DNA from: Pedobacter sp. MR2016-24
GTDB lineage: Bacteria; Bacteroidota; Bacteroidia; Sphingobacteriales; Sphingobacteriaceae
Direction of reading: 5' to 3'
Length of the DNA: 64,000 bases
Assembly: GCF_026239655.1 (NCBI RefSeq)
Contig: NZ_JAPIVO010000001.1
Coordinates: 372,001 to 436,000, forward strand
Shown here: positions 16,433-26,852 of the stretch, piece by piece
How positions within the stretch are numbered: position 1 is the first letter of the stretch
Layout: each line of letters begins with the position of its first letter
Notes under the pieces: generated by a model
What the model saw: the letters and a program-made list of their open reading frames with translations, nothing else
What the model was told of the DNA's origin: nothing
Databases searched by the model: none
Translations under genes and position numbers: made by a program

Positions 16433-19400
16433 TTATCTGATTAAATGGATTACACCTGTCTTCTTCGGAGCGCTGGAGTCGTAGGTCATTCCCTTCCATT
16501 CCGTACCATTTATAAATTCTATATCGATCTTCCAGAAGAACACCCCTTGCGGTTGTACGGTTCCCTGGAATGTTCCGTCCCATCCTTTAGCAGGGCGACC
16601 TTCATTTAACTCTGTAGTTTCCCATAGTGTTTGTCCCCATTTATTAAAGACACTCATTTTCCAGGTTTTGATACCAGATCCTTTTGCCTTAAACTCTCTC
16701 AGCTCGGGATTCTCACCTCCCGGCATAAATGAATTCGGTACAAAAAGGTATCCCGGAACACCGACTATCTGCACTGTTTTAAACGTATTCGTTGAACAAC
16801 CTTGCTGATTGGCTACCCTTAATCTCACCACATAAGATCCCGTATCTGCATAAGTATGCGATGGGTTTTGCAGAGATGAGGTGGTGCCGTCTCCAAAATC
16901 CCATGCCCAGATAGTAGGGTTATTTGTGCTTTCATCCTCAAATCTAAATGTATAATTTGGAATACTGATTACTGTAGATGGATTTACATTAAATCGTGCA
17001 ACCGGAGGAAGGACAATATGGATATATTGATTCTTGATCACAGCAATAGAGCATCCTAATGTATTTGTTGCGGTTAGTGTAACTGTATAATATTCCTGCT
17101 CGCCATCATAAGTATGTATCGGTTCAAACTCATCAGAAGTCGTTCCGTCTCCAAAATCCCATCTGTAACTAAAGCCATCCTGGGTAGTATTTCTGAATTG
17201 CACCGCTAAACCTGCACATCCCAGTGTAATGTCTGCATTAAAGTCGGCCACCGGCTGTGGAAGAACTGTGATTGTTTCTGTCGTTGCAATTTCAGAGCAA
17301 CTGTTATAAGCGGTCATTGTAACCGTATAGGTTCCTGGTCTGGTAAAGGTATGCTGAACCCTTCCCGGGCTAACCGTATTTGCAGTTCCGCCATCTCCGA
17401 AATCAAATGTGAACCGTGTTGCACCAATTGAATTGTTATCAAAATTCACCAGTAAAGGAGCGCAACCTTCTTTCTCATTGGCATCCACCACTAACTCAGG
17501 AGTGATGTTTTGAGGCGCTACACGGATGTTATATCCCCGAACGTCTGTTCCACATTCATTCACAACAGTCAAGGTCGCCCGGAACGTCTGTGTCGTTGTT
17601 GTATTGTAGGTATGGCTTACCGGACTTTTATCTGTTTTTTCCAGAATCGGTGTTCCATCACCAAAATCATAGAAATATCTATTCGTGCTTCCCGGAGATG
17701 TATTGGTAAAGTTAACCAGCATTGGGGAGCAGCCGTCAGTTTTGCTGGGAGAGAATACCGCTACTGGTTTCGCTTTCACAAATACTGTTGAAGTAACTGA
17801 GCTCGTTCCGCAAGAGGTTATTGCAGTTAGGGTTACTGTGTAGATCGTATCTCTGCCGGTTGCTTCTGGTTGGAAAGTAATTGCCGACGGTTGTGCTGAT
17901 GAAGAAGTTGATCCGTTGCCAAAGTCCCATCTGAATGTAGCGTCGGCCAAAGAAGCAGAGGTGTTAACAAAGTTTATCAATAATGGTCCACAGCCTTCGG
18001 TAGCACTTTGTGTATAGGATGCTGCTGCGCTCTGATTCGTACTGAACACATGACTCATTTCGTCGTTCTGGCATCCAGTACTTGGTGTCACTATTAATTT
18101 GATAGTTACAGACTCATTACTGCTATTGATCGTATAACCGGGAAAGGTTGGTCCTGTGCCGATTTGTAGTGCGTCTGCAAACCATGTATAGGTTGCATTT
18201 CGGTCAGGATACTCACGTACACTAATGATATTGGAATTGATAACGAATGGAGTACAATCTTTATCTTTTGTCCATGTAAACTCTGCTTTTGCATTTGGTT
18301 TAACCGTGATCGTTACAGGGTCACTGATGTTTTTTTGGTCTCCGTTACAGGTGATTGTACTTACAATTCTTCTGTAAAGTGTAGTAACAGTTAATGCAAC
18401 CGGCTGATAGGTAGGGCCAACAGCAGTTGTAATATCTGTCCAGGTCGTACCACCGTCAATGCTAGATTGCCATTTGTAATTAAAGTTGCCACCACCACCT
18501 GTAGGAGTTGTCCCGGTGAGCAAGGCGGGTGTTAATCCTGTACAAAAGGTCTGATCTGCAGAAATAATATTATTATCGATTGGGGGCTCTGCAATAATCT
18601 GATATTCATTACTTATTGAAGGGCAGGCACCACTGTTAACGGTTCTTCTGAATTTGGTTGTGACAGTGATTAGGAAAGTTAAATCTTTACCCGCTCCATC
18701 AGACACAACGTCCCATGTATTTCCGTTGTCAGTACTGATTTCCCAAAGATATATATAGGAGCCAGTTCCGCCAGTGGGTTGACTTCCGTTTAGCAGAACA
18801 GTTTGTCCTGAACAGACATTTGCACTGGTACTACTAGCGGTATTCCCTGTAATTGGTGGAAGGTTAACGATAACTACATTGTCTTCGGTCGGTCCGCAAG
18901 CCGAGGGGCCTGTGATTGTCCATTTAAATGTATAAGTTTGCCCGATCACCAATCCGGTTACCTCTGTTGTAGGGCTGGTAGGATTAACAATATTGATAGT
19001 TGGGTTTGTTGGATTGGCCGGCACTAAAGTCCATAATCCACTTTCTCCAGGTTTTAATGGTGTGCTTGCATTTGCCGCTAAGGTGACACTAAGCTGGTTA
19101 CAAAGTTGCTGATCTGTCCCTGCATCTGCACGTGTATCAGTAGGTGTTACAGTAATAGTAACAATATTGGTTTCTTTGGATTGACAACTTCCGTTTTGGA
19201 CTACAGCCCGATATTGAGTAGTGATAGTAAGGTTTGGGTATGTAAGTGATGTTGTGGTGTTTGCAATTGCTTCCCACGTTAAACCACCATCGATTGAGCT
19301 TTCCCATTTTATAATACTTCCGATCTGACCTGCAAGTGTAATGGGAGAGCCACTCGTGCCGATACAAATAGTGGCATCGCTGCTTATTATTCCTGCTACA

Positions 19401-22400
19401 GTAGGTTCATTAACAGTAATAACAACTTCGTCAGAGCTTGGTAAACAAGTAGTTGGTGCAGAAATTGTCCATTTGAAAGTGTAAAATTGTCCGGCTCTTA
19501 ATCCAGTTATCGCTGTATTTGGTAAGTTAGGGTTGACGATAGTAATATCTACTTGGCCAGAAGTGAGTGTCCATGTACCTGTTTCATTTGGTATCTCTGG
19601 AGCATTTCCTTGTAGAGTGAAATTATCCTGATCACAGATACTCTCATCATTACCAGCCTTGGCAGTAGTAACCGCTGGGTCAACAAGAATAGTGATATCA
19701 ACAGGTGTCCCCGGACAACCAGCTGCTGAAATAGGTGTGATAGTATAGATAACAGTGGCTTGTTCCTTACTTGTATTTATTAAAATATCATTTATAACTC
19801 CAGTAGTCGTTGATTGAGCATTATTTGTGTTTCCCTCAATAGTCCCTGTCGTAACGACACTTGTCCAGATGTAAGAAGTTGAAGGCGGTGCTGGTAGGTT
19901 TGAAGACATGGTAATTCCTGCACCTGTACCGCTACAGATCGTAGGCGCTGCCAGATTAACAGTAACAACTGGTCTGGGAGTAACGGTTACTGTGAAAGTA
20001 AACGGAACACCGTCGCATCCGTTTGCTTTTGGTGTGATTGTATATACCACTACTGCATTGGCCGTAGGATTCGTATTTACAATAGTTTCTTCGATTTTAC
20101 CTGAACCAACAGTTCTGATTCCTGATGCATTTCCATCAGCATTAGTAGCTGTCCAAGTGAAAATGCTCCCAGATACTGTCGATGTAGGTAAAAATGCTAC
20201 CTGATTGCCTGTACATATATTTTGGGATCTTGAAGCAACAGGATTTGTTGTTGTATTTTCCGGAAATATGGTAATGGAGGATAGTGTTTCTACCTGAGAA
20301 CAGGTGCCAACCAATCCTGTTTGTACAACTAGTTTTATGTTCGCTACGCCAGCTACTCGTTCTGCGTTTGTGGGCGTATAGATTGTTGTAAGATTGTTGA
20401 CAGGAGTAAATGTGCCAGAACCTACCCATTGAAATGTCGTATTAGGGTTGTTATTATCTATTCTACCTGTGAGGTTAATATTATCATTATAACATACTGT
20501 AGAAGGGGTCGCAGTGATAACAGGAATAGGTGCAGGAGAGAAAGTAATTTGCTGTACATCCGTTGCTGTATTACAATTATTGGTATGGGTAAGCGTAACT
20601 GTATAAGTCGCGAAATCTTTGAAATTTATTTTGGGATATCTGCTATTCGCGTTTGTTGGTGCCACGAAATCGAATTGTCCGCCAGTTACTGTCCATGTAT
20701 AGGTATTAGCTAATACATCTGCAGTACCACTAGTTGTCGTTTTTGTTACAGATGCATTTGGATCAAATGTGTATTCTCCTCTTGCACAAAGTGCAATGTC
20801 AGGAGATAGCGAAACTAGCGGGTCAGTATTAACTACTATCCTTTGAGGTATTGTCGTGACTTGACACGTTGCTGATGAAATTGTAAGTGTAATATTGTAG
20901 ATACCGAGCTGGTTAAACCTAAATTGCGGATTTATACTGTTTGCATTCGTTCCCCCGATATAAGTGACACCGGATGCAGGTGCACCTGTCTCATTGGTCA
21001 CAGCCCATAGATAAGTTGGGGTATTGGGACATGTGTTGTCGAGAATTGATGTACTTGTTGCTGTAAGTGTGCCGGAAGTTAAGCAAAGGAGGTTTGTCGG
21101 AATTGTAAAACTTGGTTTTGGAGGATCCTGTATACAGATCGGTAATTCAATGTTATCTGCTTGGCATCCACCATCACTTGAAGATGTCAACATAATTAAA
21201 TGTTGTCCTTTAGTTGTGAATACGCGTTCGAAATTAAAGTTCAGCGGTTTATCCTGTGCAATCAGTACACCATCAACATACCATGAGTAAAGCACATTAT
21301 TATCCGCGCATCCTGGAGAATTTGTGCTTGCTTTTTGCCCTGGAAGTGATAGGTTGGTAAAAACGACATTATCTCCCAAACATGCTATTGGGGGAAATGT
21401 AAATCTGTTCTCTGGTCTGGATACAACTCTTGCCGGAGTTGATAGCGGAGATCCGATAGCGCCGCAAAAAGGACTCATAACGCCAACATTTACGCCAAAG
21501 GCATTATAAACAGTTTGTGTTCCTGAAGTATAGGATAGTCCACACGATGACCGTGTGAAAGTATGGCCTACCTTGCTGCTGTTTGTTAAAATATCACAAT
21601 AAGTATAATCATTGAACGTATTATCTCCCCAATCAATATGGTAGGTATTTCCAGGGAAATTTATTTTTATTCCATCGTTTGAATTTACATCAACCCGATA
21701 TTCAAATGCTCCTGTTGGAAAGCAAACTGTATTTCCACTTGTTGTAGTAAAAGCAGTTACAGCTAGATTGTTTATTAAAAAATAAGCTTTCGTTGAAACC
21801 CTTCCATCTGGCATTACTGCCTTTACAAACATGGTAAAATGTGCTAACGTAGCTGTATATGTTTGAATTTCATTAATAGATGTAAATGTCATAACTGTGG
21901 GGGGACCGCTATTCAGTTCATTAGTTATGGTTACTGTTACATTAGCTGCAGTGGATGCATTTGTGAACCTAAATGGTGTATTAGGTGTGTTCTCGTCTGT
22001 ATTGCACGAACCAAACGTTATTTCTGGACTTGTTGAAATGGGAGCAGGACTTGTTAACCTTGCTTCAGTTGAATTACCGGTAATGATAGTAAATGGCAGT
22101 GATTCAGTCGAGAATATACCCAGACTAGTTGATCTTATTCTAAGCTTATATCCGGTTCCTGCTGGTGTTCCTCCAGGAATAATACCATTTACATAGGTAG
22201 AATAGAACCCAGCATAATTTCCGATAGGTGTATTGGACACAAAATTACCTGTTGCATCTGAAAGGTATAATTCAAAACGATTTCCAATAGGTACACAGGT
22301 CGACCCTAAACTAAAAGTTGCAGCAATACTCGACCCCGGTGTATACGGTCCAGCATCCACCGTCCCAATGGTAATTTGAGCTTTAGACTGGAAGGATAAA

Positions 22401-22444
22401 AAGAGAAGAGTAAGGACGAATAAAGTGCGTAAAATTTTCCTCAT
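16433..22444 (-). CDS. Giant PKD-repeat surface protein with T9SS type B (gliding-motility-associated) C-terminal domain
   Basis: A 2003-residue secreted protein: signal peptide (1-22, ending SKAQ), many Ig/PKD-like modules, and a C-terminal sorting domain (1898-2003) beginning GYLFVPNSFMPGG and containing FNKWGQ and WDGT, the type B (gliding-motility-associated) signature. The last third has at least five clear PKD domains marked by FDFGDG or WDFGDG, and the middle has a repeated module with GLWTL/GTWTL and YTFKWTI blocks. It should be exported through T9SS and attached to the cell surface as an adhesin or filament. It forms an operon with the PorP/SprF gene and has a promoter-like site upstream (22459-22488). 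Exact ligand unknown. Confidence 0.9.
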   Translation of the reverse strand: MRKILRTLFVLTLLFLSFQSKAQITIGTVDAGPYTPGSSIAATFSLGSTCVPIGNRFELYLSDATGNFVSNTPIGNYAGFYSTYVNGIIPGGTPAGTGYKLRIRSTSLGIFSTESLPFTIITGNSTEARLTSPAPISTSPEITFGSCNTDENTPNTPFRFTNASTAANVTVTITNELNSGPPTVMTFTSINEIQTYTATLAHFTMFVKAVMPDGRVSTKAYFLINNLAVTAFTTTSGNTVCFPTGAFEYRVDVNSNDGIKINFPGNTYHIDWGDNTFNDYTYCDILTNSSKVGHTFTRSSCGLSYTSGTQTVYNAFGVNVGVMSPFCGAIGSPLSTPARVVSRPENRFTFPPIACLGDNVVFTNLSLPGQKASTNSPGCADNNVLYSWYVDGVLIAQDKPLNFNFERVFTTKGQHLIMLTSSSDGGCQADNIELPICIQDPPKPSFTIPTNLLCLTSGTLTATSTSILDNTCPNTPTYLWAVTNETGAPASGVTYIGGTNANSINPQFRFNQLGIYNITLTISSATCQVTTIPQRIVVNTDPLVSLSPDIALCARGEYTFDPNASVTKTTTSGTADVLANTYTWTVTGGQFDFVAPTNANSRYPKINFKDFATYTVTLTHTNNCNTATDVQQITFSPAPIPVITATPSTVCYNDNINLTGRIDNNNPNTTFQWVGSGTFTPVNNLTTIYTPTNAERVAGVANIKLVVQTGLVGTCSQVETLSSITIFPENTTTNPVASRSQNICTGNQVAFLPTSTVSGSIFTWTATNADGNASGIRTVGSGKIEETIVNTNPTANAVVVYTITPKANGCDGVPFTFTVTVTPRPVVTVNLAAPTICSGTGAGITMSSNLPAPPSTSYIWTSVVTTGTIEGNTNNAQSTTTGVINDILINTSKEQATVIYTITPISAAGCPGTPVDITILVDPAVTTAKAGNDESICDQDNFTLQGNAPEIPNETGTWTLTSGQVDITIVNPNLPNTAITGLRAGQFYTFKWTISAPTTCLPSSDEVVITVNEPTVAGIISSDATICIGTSGSPITLAGQIGSIIKWESSIDGGLTWEAIANTTTSLTYPNLTITTQYRAVVQNGSCQSKETNIVTITVTPTDTRADAGTDQQLCNQLSVTLAANASTPLKPGESGLWTLVPANPTNPTINIVNPTSPTTEVTGLVIGQTYTFKWTITGPSACGPTEDNVVIVNLPPITGNTASSTSANVCSGQTVLLNGSQPTGGTGSYIYLWEISTDNGNTWDVVSDGAGKDLTFLITVTTKFRRTVNSGACPSISNEYQIIAEPPIDNNIISADQTFCTGLTPALLTGTTPTGGGGNFNYKWQSSIDGGTTWTDITTAVGPTYQPVALTVTTLYRRIVSTITCNGDQKNISDPVTITVKPNAKAEFTWTKDKDCTPFVINSNIISVREYPDRNATYTWFADALQIGTGPTFPGYTINSSNESVTIKLIVTPSTGCQNDEMSHVFSTNQSAAASYTQSATEGCGPLLINFVNTSASLADATFRWDFGNGSTSSSAQPSAITFQPEATGRDTIYTVTLTAITSCGTSSVTSTVFVKAKPVAVFSPSKTDGCSPMLVNFTNTSPGSTNRYFYDFGDGTPILEKTDKSPVSHTYNTTTTQTFRATLTVVNECGTDVRGYNIRVAPQNITPELVVDANEKEGCAPLLVNFDNNSIGATRFTFDFGDGGTANTVSPGRVQHTFTRPGTYTVTMTAYNSCSEIATTETITVLPQPVADFNADITLGCAGLAVQFRNTTQDGFSYRWDFGDGTTSDEFEPIHTYDGEQEYYTVTLTATNTLGCSIAVIKNQYIHIVLPPVARFNVNPSTVISIPNYTFRFEDESTNNPTIWAWDFGDGTTSSLQNPSHTYADTGSYVVRLRVANQQGCSTNTFKTVQIVGVPGYLFVPNSFMPGGENPELREFKAKGSGIKTWKMSVFNKWGQTLWETTELNEGRPAKGWDGTFQGTVQPQGVFFWKIDIEFINGTEWKGMTYDSSAPKKTGVIHLIR

Positions 22445-22458
22445 ATTGTAGCGTTATA

Positions 22459-22488
22459 TAAACATAGTAAGGAATTATCAATTTCCAA
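22459..22488 (-). promoter_or_regulatory. Candidate promoter of the T9SS adhesin operon
   Basis: On the minus strand TTTG lies 19 nt before TATGTTTA, which matches TAnnTTTG except for the last base. The ATG at 22444 would follow a leader of about 10 nt. Confidence 0.5.
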
Positions 22489-22530
22489 ACTAAAAATATA
22501 ACTACGAGTATGAATTTCCCTATAATCAAA

Positions 22531-22557
22531 AAAACCCGCTACTAATAGCGGGTTTTT
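22531..22557 (-). terminator. Terminator of groEL
   Basis: 11-bp arms (22531-22541 and 22546-22556) with a CTAA loop, flanked by A and T runs on both sides, so it can act in both directions. It lies between the groEL stop and the start of the adhesin operon. Confidence 0.88.
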
Positions 22558-22582
22558 AATTGGCTGTTAAACAGGCTTTTGA

Positions 22583-24244
<1,662 letters not shown>

Positions 24245-24275
24245 CTATTTTGTGTGATTTGCTGAAATCCAGCGA

Positions 24276-24569
24276 TTAAAGAACTGCGTAAAGATCAGTT
24301 TCACGCATAATCAGATACTCTTTACCTTCATAAGTAATTTCAGTACCTCCGTATTTGCCATATAAAACTACGTCACCAACTTTAACGCTCAATGGAATAA
24401 GGCTACCTGTCGACTCAGCATATTTGCCTGGTCCAACTGCAACTACTGTTCCTTGCTGAGGTTTTTCTTTCGCTGTATCCGGGATGTAGATACCCGAAGC
24501 AGTTTTTTCTTCGGCAGGAGCAGCTTCAACAACTACTCTATCTGCAATGGGTTTAATGTTTAAAGCCAT
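24276..24569 (-). CDS. groS: Co-chaperonin GroES (Hsp10)
   Basis: A 97-residue lid of GroEL. The opening [11 protein letters not shown] and the mobile-loop region [11 protein letters not shown] are present, as is the [12 protein letters not shown] core. First gene of the groESL operon. No CIRCE element was found in the 223-base upstream region, so regulation by HrcA is not supported here. Confidence 0.97.
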   Translation of the reverse strand: MALNIKPIADRVVVEAAPAEEKTASGIYIPDTAKEKPQQGTVVAVGPGKYAESTGSLIPLSVKVGDVVLYGKYGGTEITYEGKEYLIMRETDLYAVL

Positions 24570-24665
24570 AACTTATTATCGATTTTAATTTAAAGGTTAA
24601 CGTTATAAATACTAAGATTCACACTAAGCCTGTAACAGTTTTTATGCCAAGGGCGTTTTGCTTGA

Positions 24666-24696
24666 CAAATTTACGCAGGCTTGTCAGCTAATAGAA
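24666..24696 (-). promoter_or_regulatory. Candidate groESL promoter
   Basis: On the minus strand TAAATTTG (exact TAnnTTTG) lies at 24666-24673, with TTC, one base off TTG, at 24694-24696, 20 nt away. It would give a leader of about 90 nt before groES. The rest of the 24570-24742 stretch shows no gene and no clear operator. Confidence 0.4.
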
Positions 24697-24742
24697 TCAG
24701 GCTGTGTTTTTTCGTGTCAGACTGGCAGGATAGAAAACAAAA

Positions 24743-24769
24743 AAGCCCGCTAGGATTCCTAACGGGCTT
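24743..24769 (-). terminator. Terminator of secG
   Basis: Stem 24743-24754 with 24758-24769 (one non-Watson-Crick pair) and a 3-nt loop. On the minus strand it is followed by a U run, 23 nt after the secG stop. Confidence 0.85.
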
Positions 24770-24792
24770 CTCAATATCAGATCGCTTTAAGC

Positions 24793-25158
24793 TTATTTTT
24801 TCGTCGTATCCTGAGTTGCAGGAGCCGGAGCAGGAGTTGCAGTAGATGGAGCAACGCCACTTCCAATTGGAGATTGTGTAGGCGTTTTATCCAGTTGTTC
24901 CTGAAGTTTCGGATCGATACCACCCGAAGTAGATGAACCACCAGTTTTACCAATAGTAGTAACGGCTAAAGATAGCACTACTACAAGTGTCAATAATACC
25001 CAGGTGCCTTTTTCCAAAACATCTCCTGTACGTTGTACGCCGAACATGTTGCTGCCAGAACCGCCAGTTGCAAGACCACCGCCTTTAGGGTTTTGTATTA
25101 AAACAAAAAGACCTAATGCAACACAAATAATGATCAATAAAATAATTAAAAAAAGCAT
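24793..25158 (-). CDS. secG: Preprotein translocase subunit SecG
   Basis: A 121-residue inner-membrane subunit of SecYEG. Two hydrophobic helices (about 1-20 and 54-70) flank the conserved LIQNPKGGGLA loop. The C-terminal 45 residues are Ala/Pro/Thr/Gln-rich and low complexity, longer than in E. coli, a common trait in Bacteroidetes. The TPR-like gene ends 14 nt upstream. Confidence 0.92.
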   Translation of the reverse strand: MLFLIILLIIICVALGLFVLIQNPKGGGLATGGSGSNMFGVQRTGDVLEKGTWVLLTLVVVLSLAVTTIGKTGGSSTSGGIDPKLQEQLDKTPTQSPIGSGVAPSTATPAPAPATQDTTKK

Positions 25159-25172
25159 AGTATGTTAAATGG

Positions 25173-26309
25173 TTAAATTTTCTTTTCTACAGATTGGATA
25201 AGGTCGGCAAAGTAACGGCTTTTTTCTGGGAACTTCAAACTTAATTTTTGATAAGTATCTATCGCCTTGTCATAAAGCATTTGTTCTATGTAGATGCTGG
25301 CCAGCGTTTCCGATACCAGGTCATTCTGGTCTTCCGCACTTTTCTTTGCCTTATTTTCATTGTCGATCTGCTCCGCATTGGGTGGTGCAATCTGAGGATC
25401 TTTCCTGATAAAGTTTTCGATGATCTCAGAATCTTTTGTCACAGGTTTAGGGTGATCCGTATTTTCAGTCAAATCTTCATTTTCCGGAAGGTGACTCTGA
25501 ACATGGAATATATGCTCCACATATTGCTGCTGTAACTCATTCCCCTGTTCCTTTTTGGGCATCGCATAAGGCTGAAATGAACTCTGATGCTCTTTTCGGG
25601 TTTTATCCAGCCACCATAGGAAAGTATAAGGCAGCTTCTCGTCATTGTAATTGCTAACCTGGTTTTCTGGTTTTATTCCTTCTGCAGCTATATTCGGGGC
25701 TGGAGTTTGTACCTCTTCCTGTGTAGACTCTTCAACAGTATCGATACTGAATGATTCCTCAAAAGCGAAAAAGTCTGACGAAGCAATGCTTTCAAAAACG
25801 AAATCATCTGTTAAAGACCTGCGTTCAGGAGTTTCAGCAACTGGTATGACCGCATCTCCGTTACCTGTGCTGTCAGAATTTCTGAAAGGCCTGTATTGAG
25901 ATAAATCTACTTCAGAAATTTCTTCGAAAATCTCATCTTCTTTATCGTTTTCGTCAATTGAAGTATATGGATCGCTTATTTCTTCAAATGTTTCCTGCTC
26001 ATCGGCTGCGGGAGTTTCTGATATAATTTCAACGGGCTGATGGTAAATATCAAATGCTGCTGTTTCTTCAGGCTGAGTATGCAGGAAGTGATATAATAAC
26101 TGACCATTGGTATAAAGTGAAGCTTTTGCAAGAGTATTTGCCTCCTCCGCCTGCTCCTTATTCGCTTTCGCCAACAATAGATGCAAGGGTTGATAATAGG
26201 GGTATTCCTGCAATAACTGTTTTAACAATGCAGTGTCCTCTGCCGATACCTGCTGAGGGTTAGAAAGCAAGTCTGCAAGTTGTTTTTTAATGTCTTTTTC
26301 CAGCTCCAC
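25173..26309 (-). CDS. Acidic protein with a C-terminal tetratricopeptide-like segment, function unknown
   Basis: A 378-residue soluble protein without a signal peptide. The N-terminal about 80 residues are helical (LLSNPQQVSAEDTALLKQLL), the centre (about 90-260) is acidic and poor in order, and the end (about 330-378, TLASIYIEQMLYDKAIDTY...) has one or two TPR-like helices. The start is GTG at 26309; no nearer ATG precedes the helical region. It sits between lptE and secG in a same-strand run, so a role in envelope or secretion upkeep is possible but unproven. Confidence 0.75.
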   Translation of the reverse strand: MELEKDIKKQLADLLSNPQQVSAEDTALLKQLLQEYPYYQPLHLLLAKANKEQAEEANTLAKASLYTNGQLLYHFLHTQPEETAAFDIYHQPVEIISETPAADEQETFEEISDPYTSIDENDKEDEIFEEISEVDLSQYRPFRNSDSTGNGDAVIPVAETPERRSLTDDFVFESIASSDFFAFEESFSIDTVEESTQEEVQTPAPNIAAEGIKPENQVSNYNDEKLPYTFLWWLDKTRKEHQSSFQPYAMPKKEQGNELQQQYVEHIFHVQSHLPENEDLTENTDHPKPVTKDSEIIENFIRKDPQIAPPNAEQIDNENKAKKSAEDQNDLVSETLASIYIEQMLYDKAIDTYQKLSLKFPEKSRYFADLIQSVEKKI

Positions 26310-26341
26310 GATGCTAAGTTAATGATTGATATTCATTTTCA

Positions 26342-26851
26342 CTACCATTGTGCAAAGGCACGGTTAAAAATATCTTCGGTGAGCTGTAAGTTAATATCTT
26401 TATTATATTGCTGCTGAATAGTCTGTAAAGGCTGAGTTCCAATGTTGAAATCCTTAAACCTTTCGAAGGTTTCCTCAAAGCTCTGCTTGGGGTTCAGGTT
26501 GTTCGTGTATTTCACGCTTACTTTTATCGTAATCCTGTTACCGCCGGCAGTAGGGGCATTGTTATTCTGTAAGGCAATAGGTCTGATGTCGTATCCTGTA
26601 ATTCTTCCTTCAAATATCGCATGGGCATCAGTTTGGGTAATGCTCAATCTGGTTTGGTTACGGATACGCAGCTTTAAAGCCTCGGTAAAATCCTGACTTA
26701 AGTTGGGTACTACCATGGCCGCATTATTCTCAAAGAATTGTACGGTTACAGTCTTCATTTCTGGAGGAATAGATGCTCCGTTCAACTTTACCGAACAAGA
26801 ATTCAGGACCATTAATGGTATAAAAAGTAATAACAAACAGCTCTTTTTCAT
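26342..26851 (-). CDS. LptE-like lipopolysaccharide-assembly lipoprotein
   Basis: A 169-residue outer-membrane lipoprotein: signal peptide with lipobox LNSC (Cys19), then the Bacteroidetes LptE pattern SIPPEMKTVTVQFFENNA and a C-terminal FNRAFAQW. It should plug the LptD barrel that inserts LPS into the outer membrane. It lies directly after the sigma-54 activator gene (1 nt between stop and start), in a block with miaB. lptD is not in the window. Confidence 0.85.
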   Translation of the reverse strand: MKKSCLLLLFIPLMVLNSCSVKLNGASIPPEMKTVTVQFFENNAAMVVPNLSQDFTEALKLRIRNQTRLSITQTDAHAIFEGRITGYDIRPIALQNNNAPTAGGNRITIKVSVKYTNNLNPKQSFEETFERFKDFNIGTQPLQTIQQQYNKDINLQLTEDIFNRAFAQW

Positions 26852-26852
26852 C

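Noticed and set aside
16428..16583. An N-terminally extended PorP/SprF protein
   Set aside because: The extension lies within the adhesin gene and removes the signal peptide from the N-terminus; ATG 16427 fits much better.
16433..22444. The repeated blocks in the adhesin gene as a CRISPR or satellite array
   Set aside because: They are divergent protein-domain repeats, in frame, with no regular DNA spacing.
24605..24655. A sigma-54-like TTGGCA element upstream of groES
   Set aside because: The -12 GC is missing at the required spacing, so this looks like chance.
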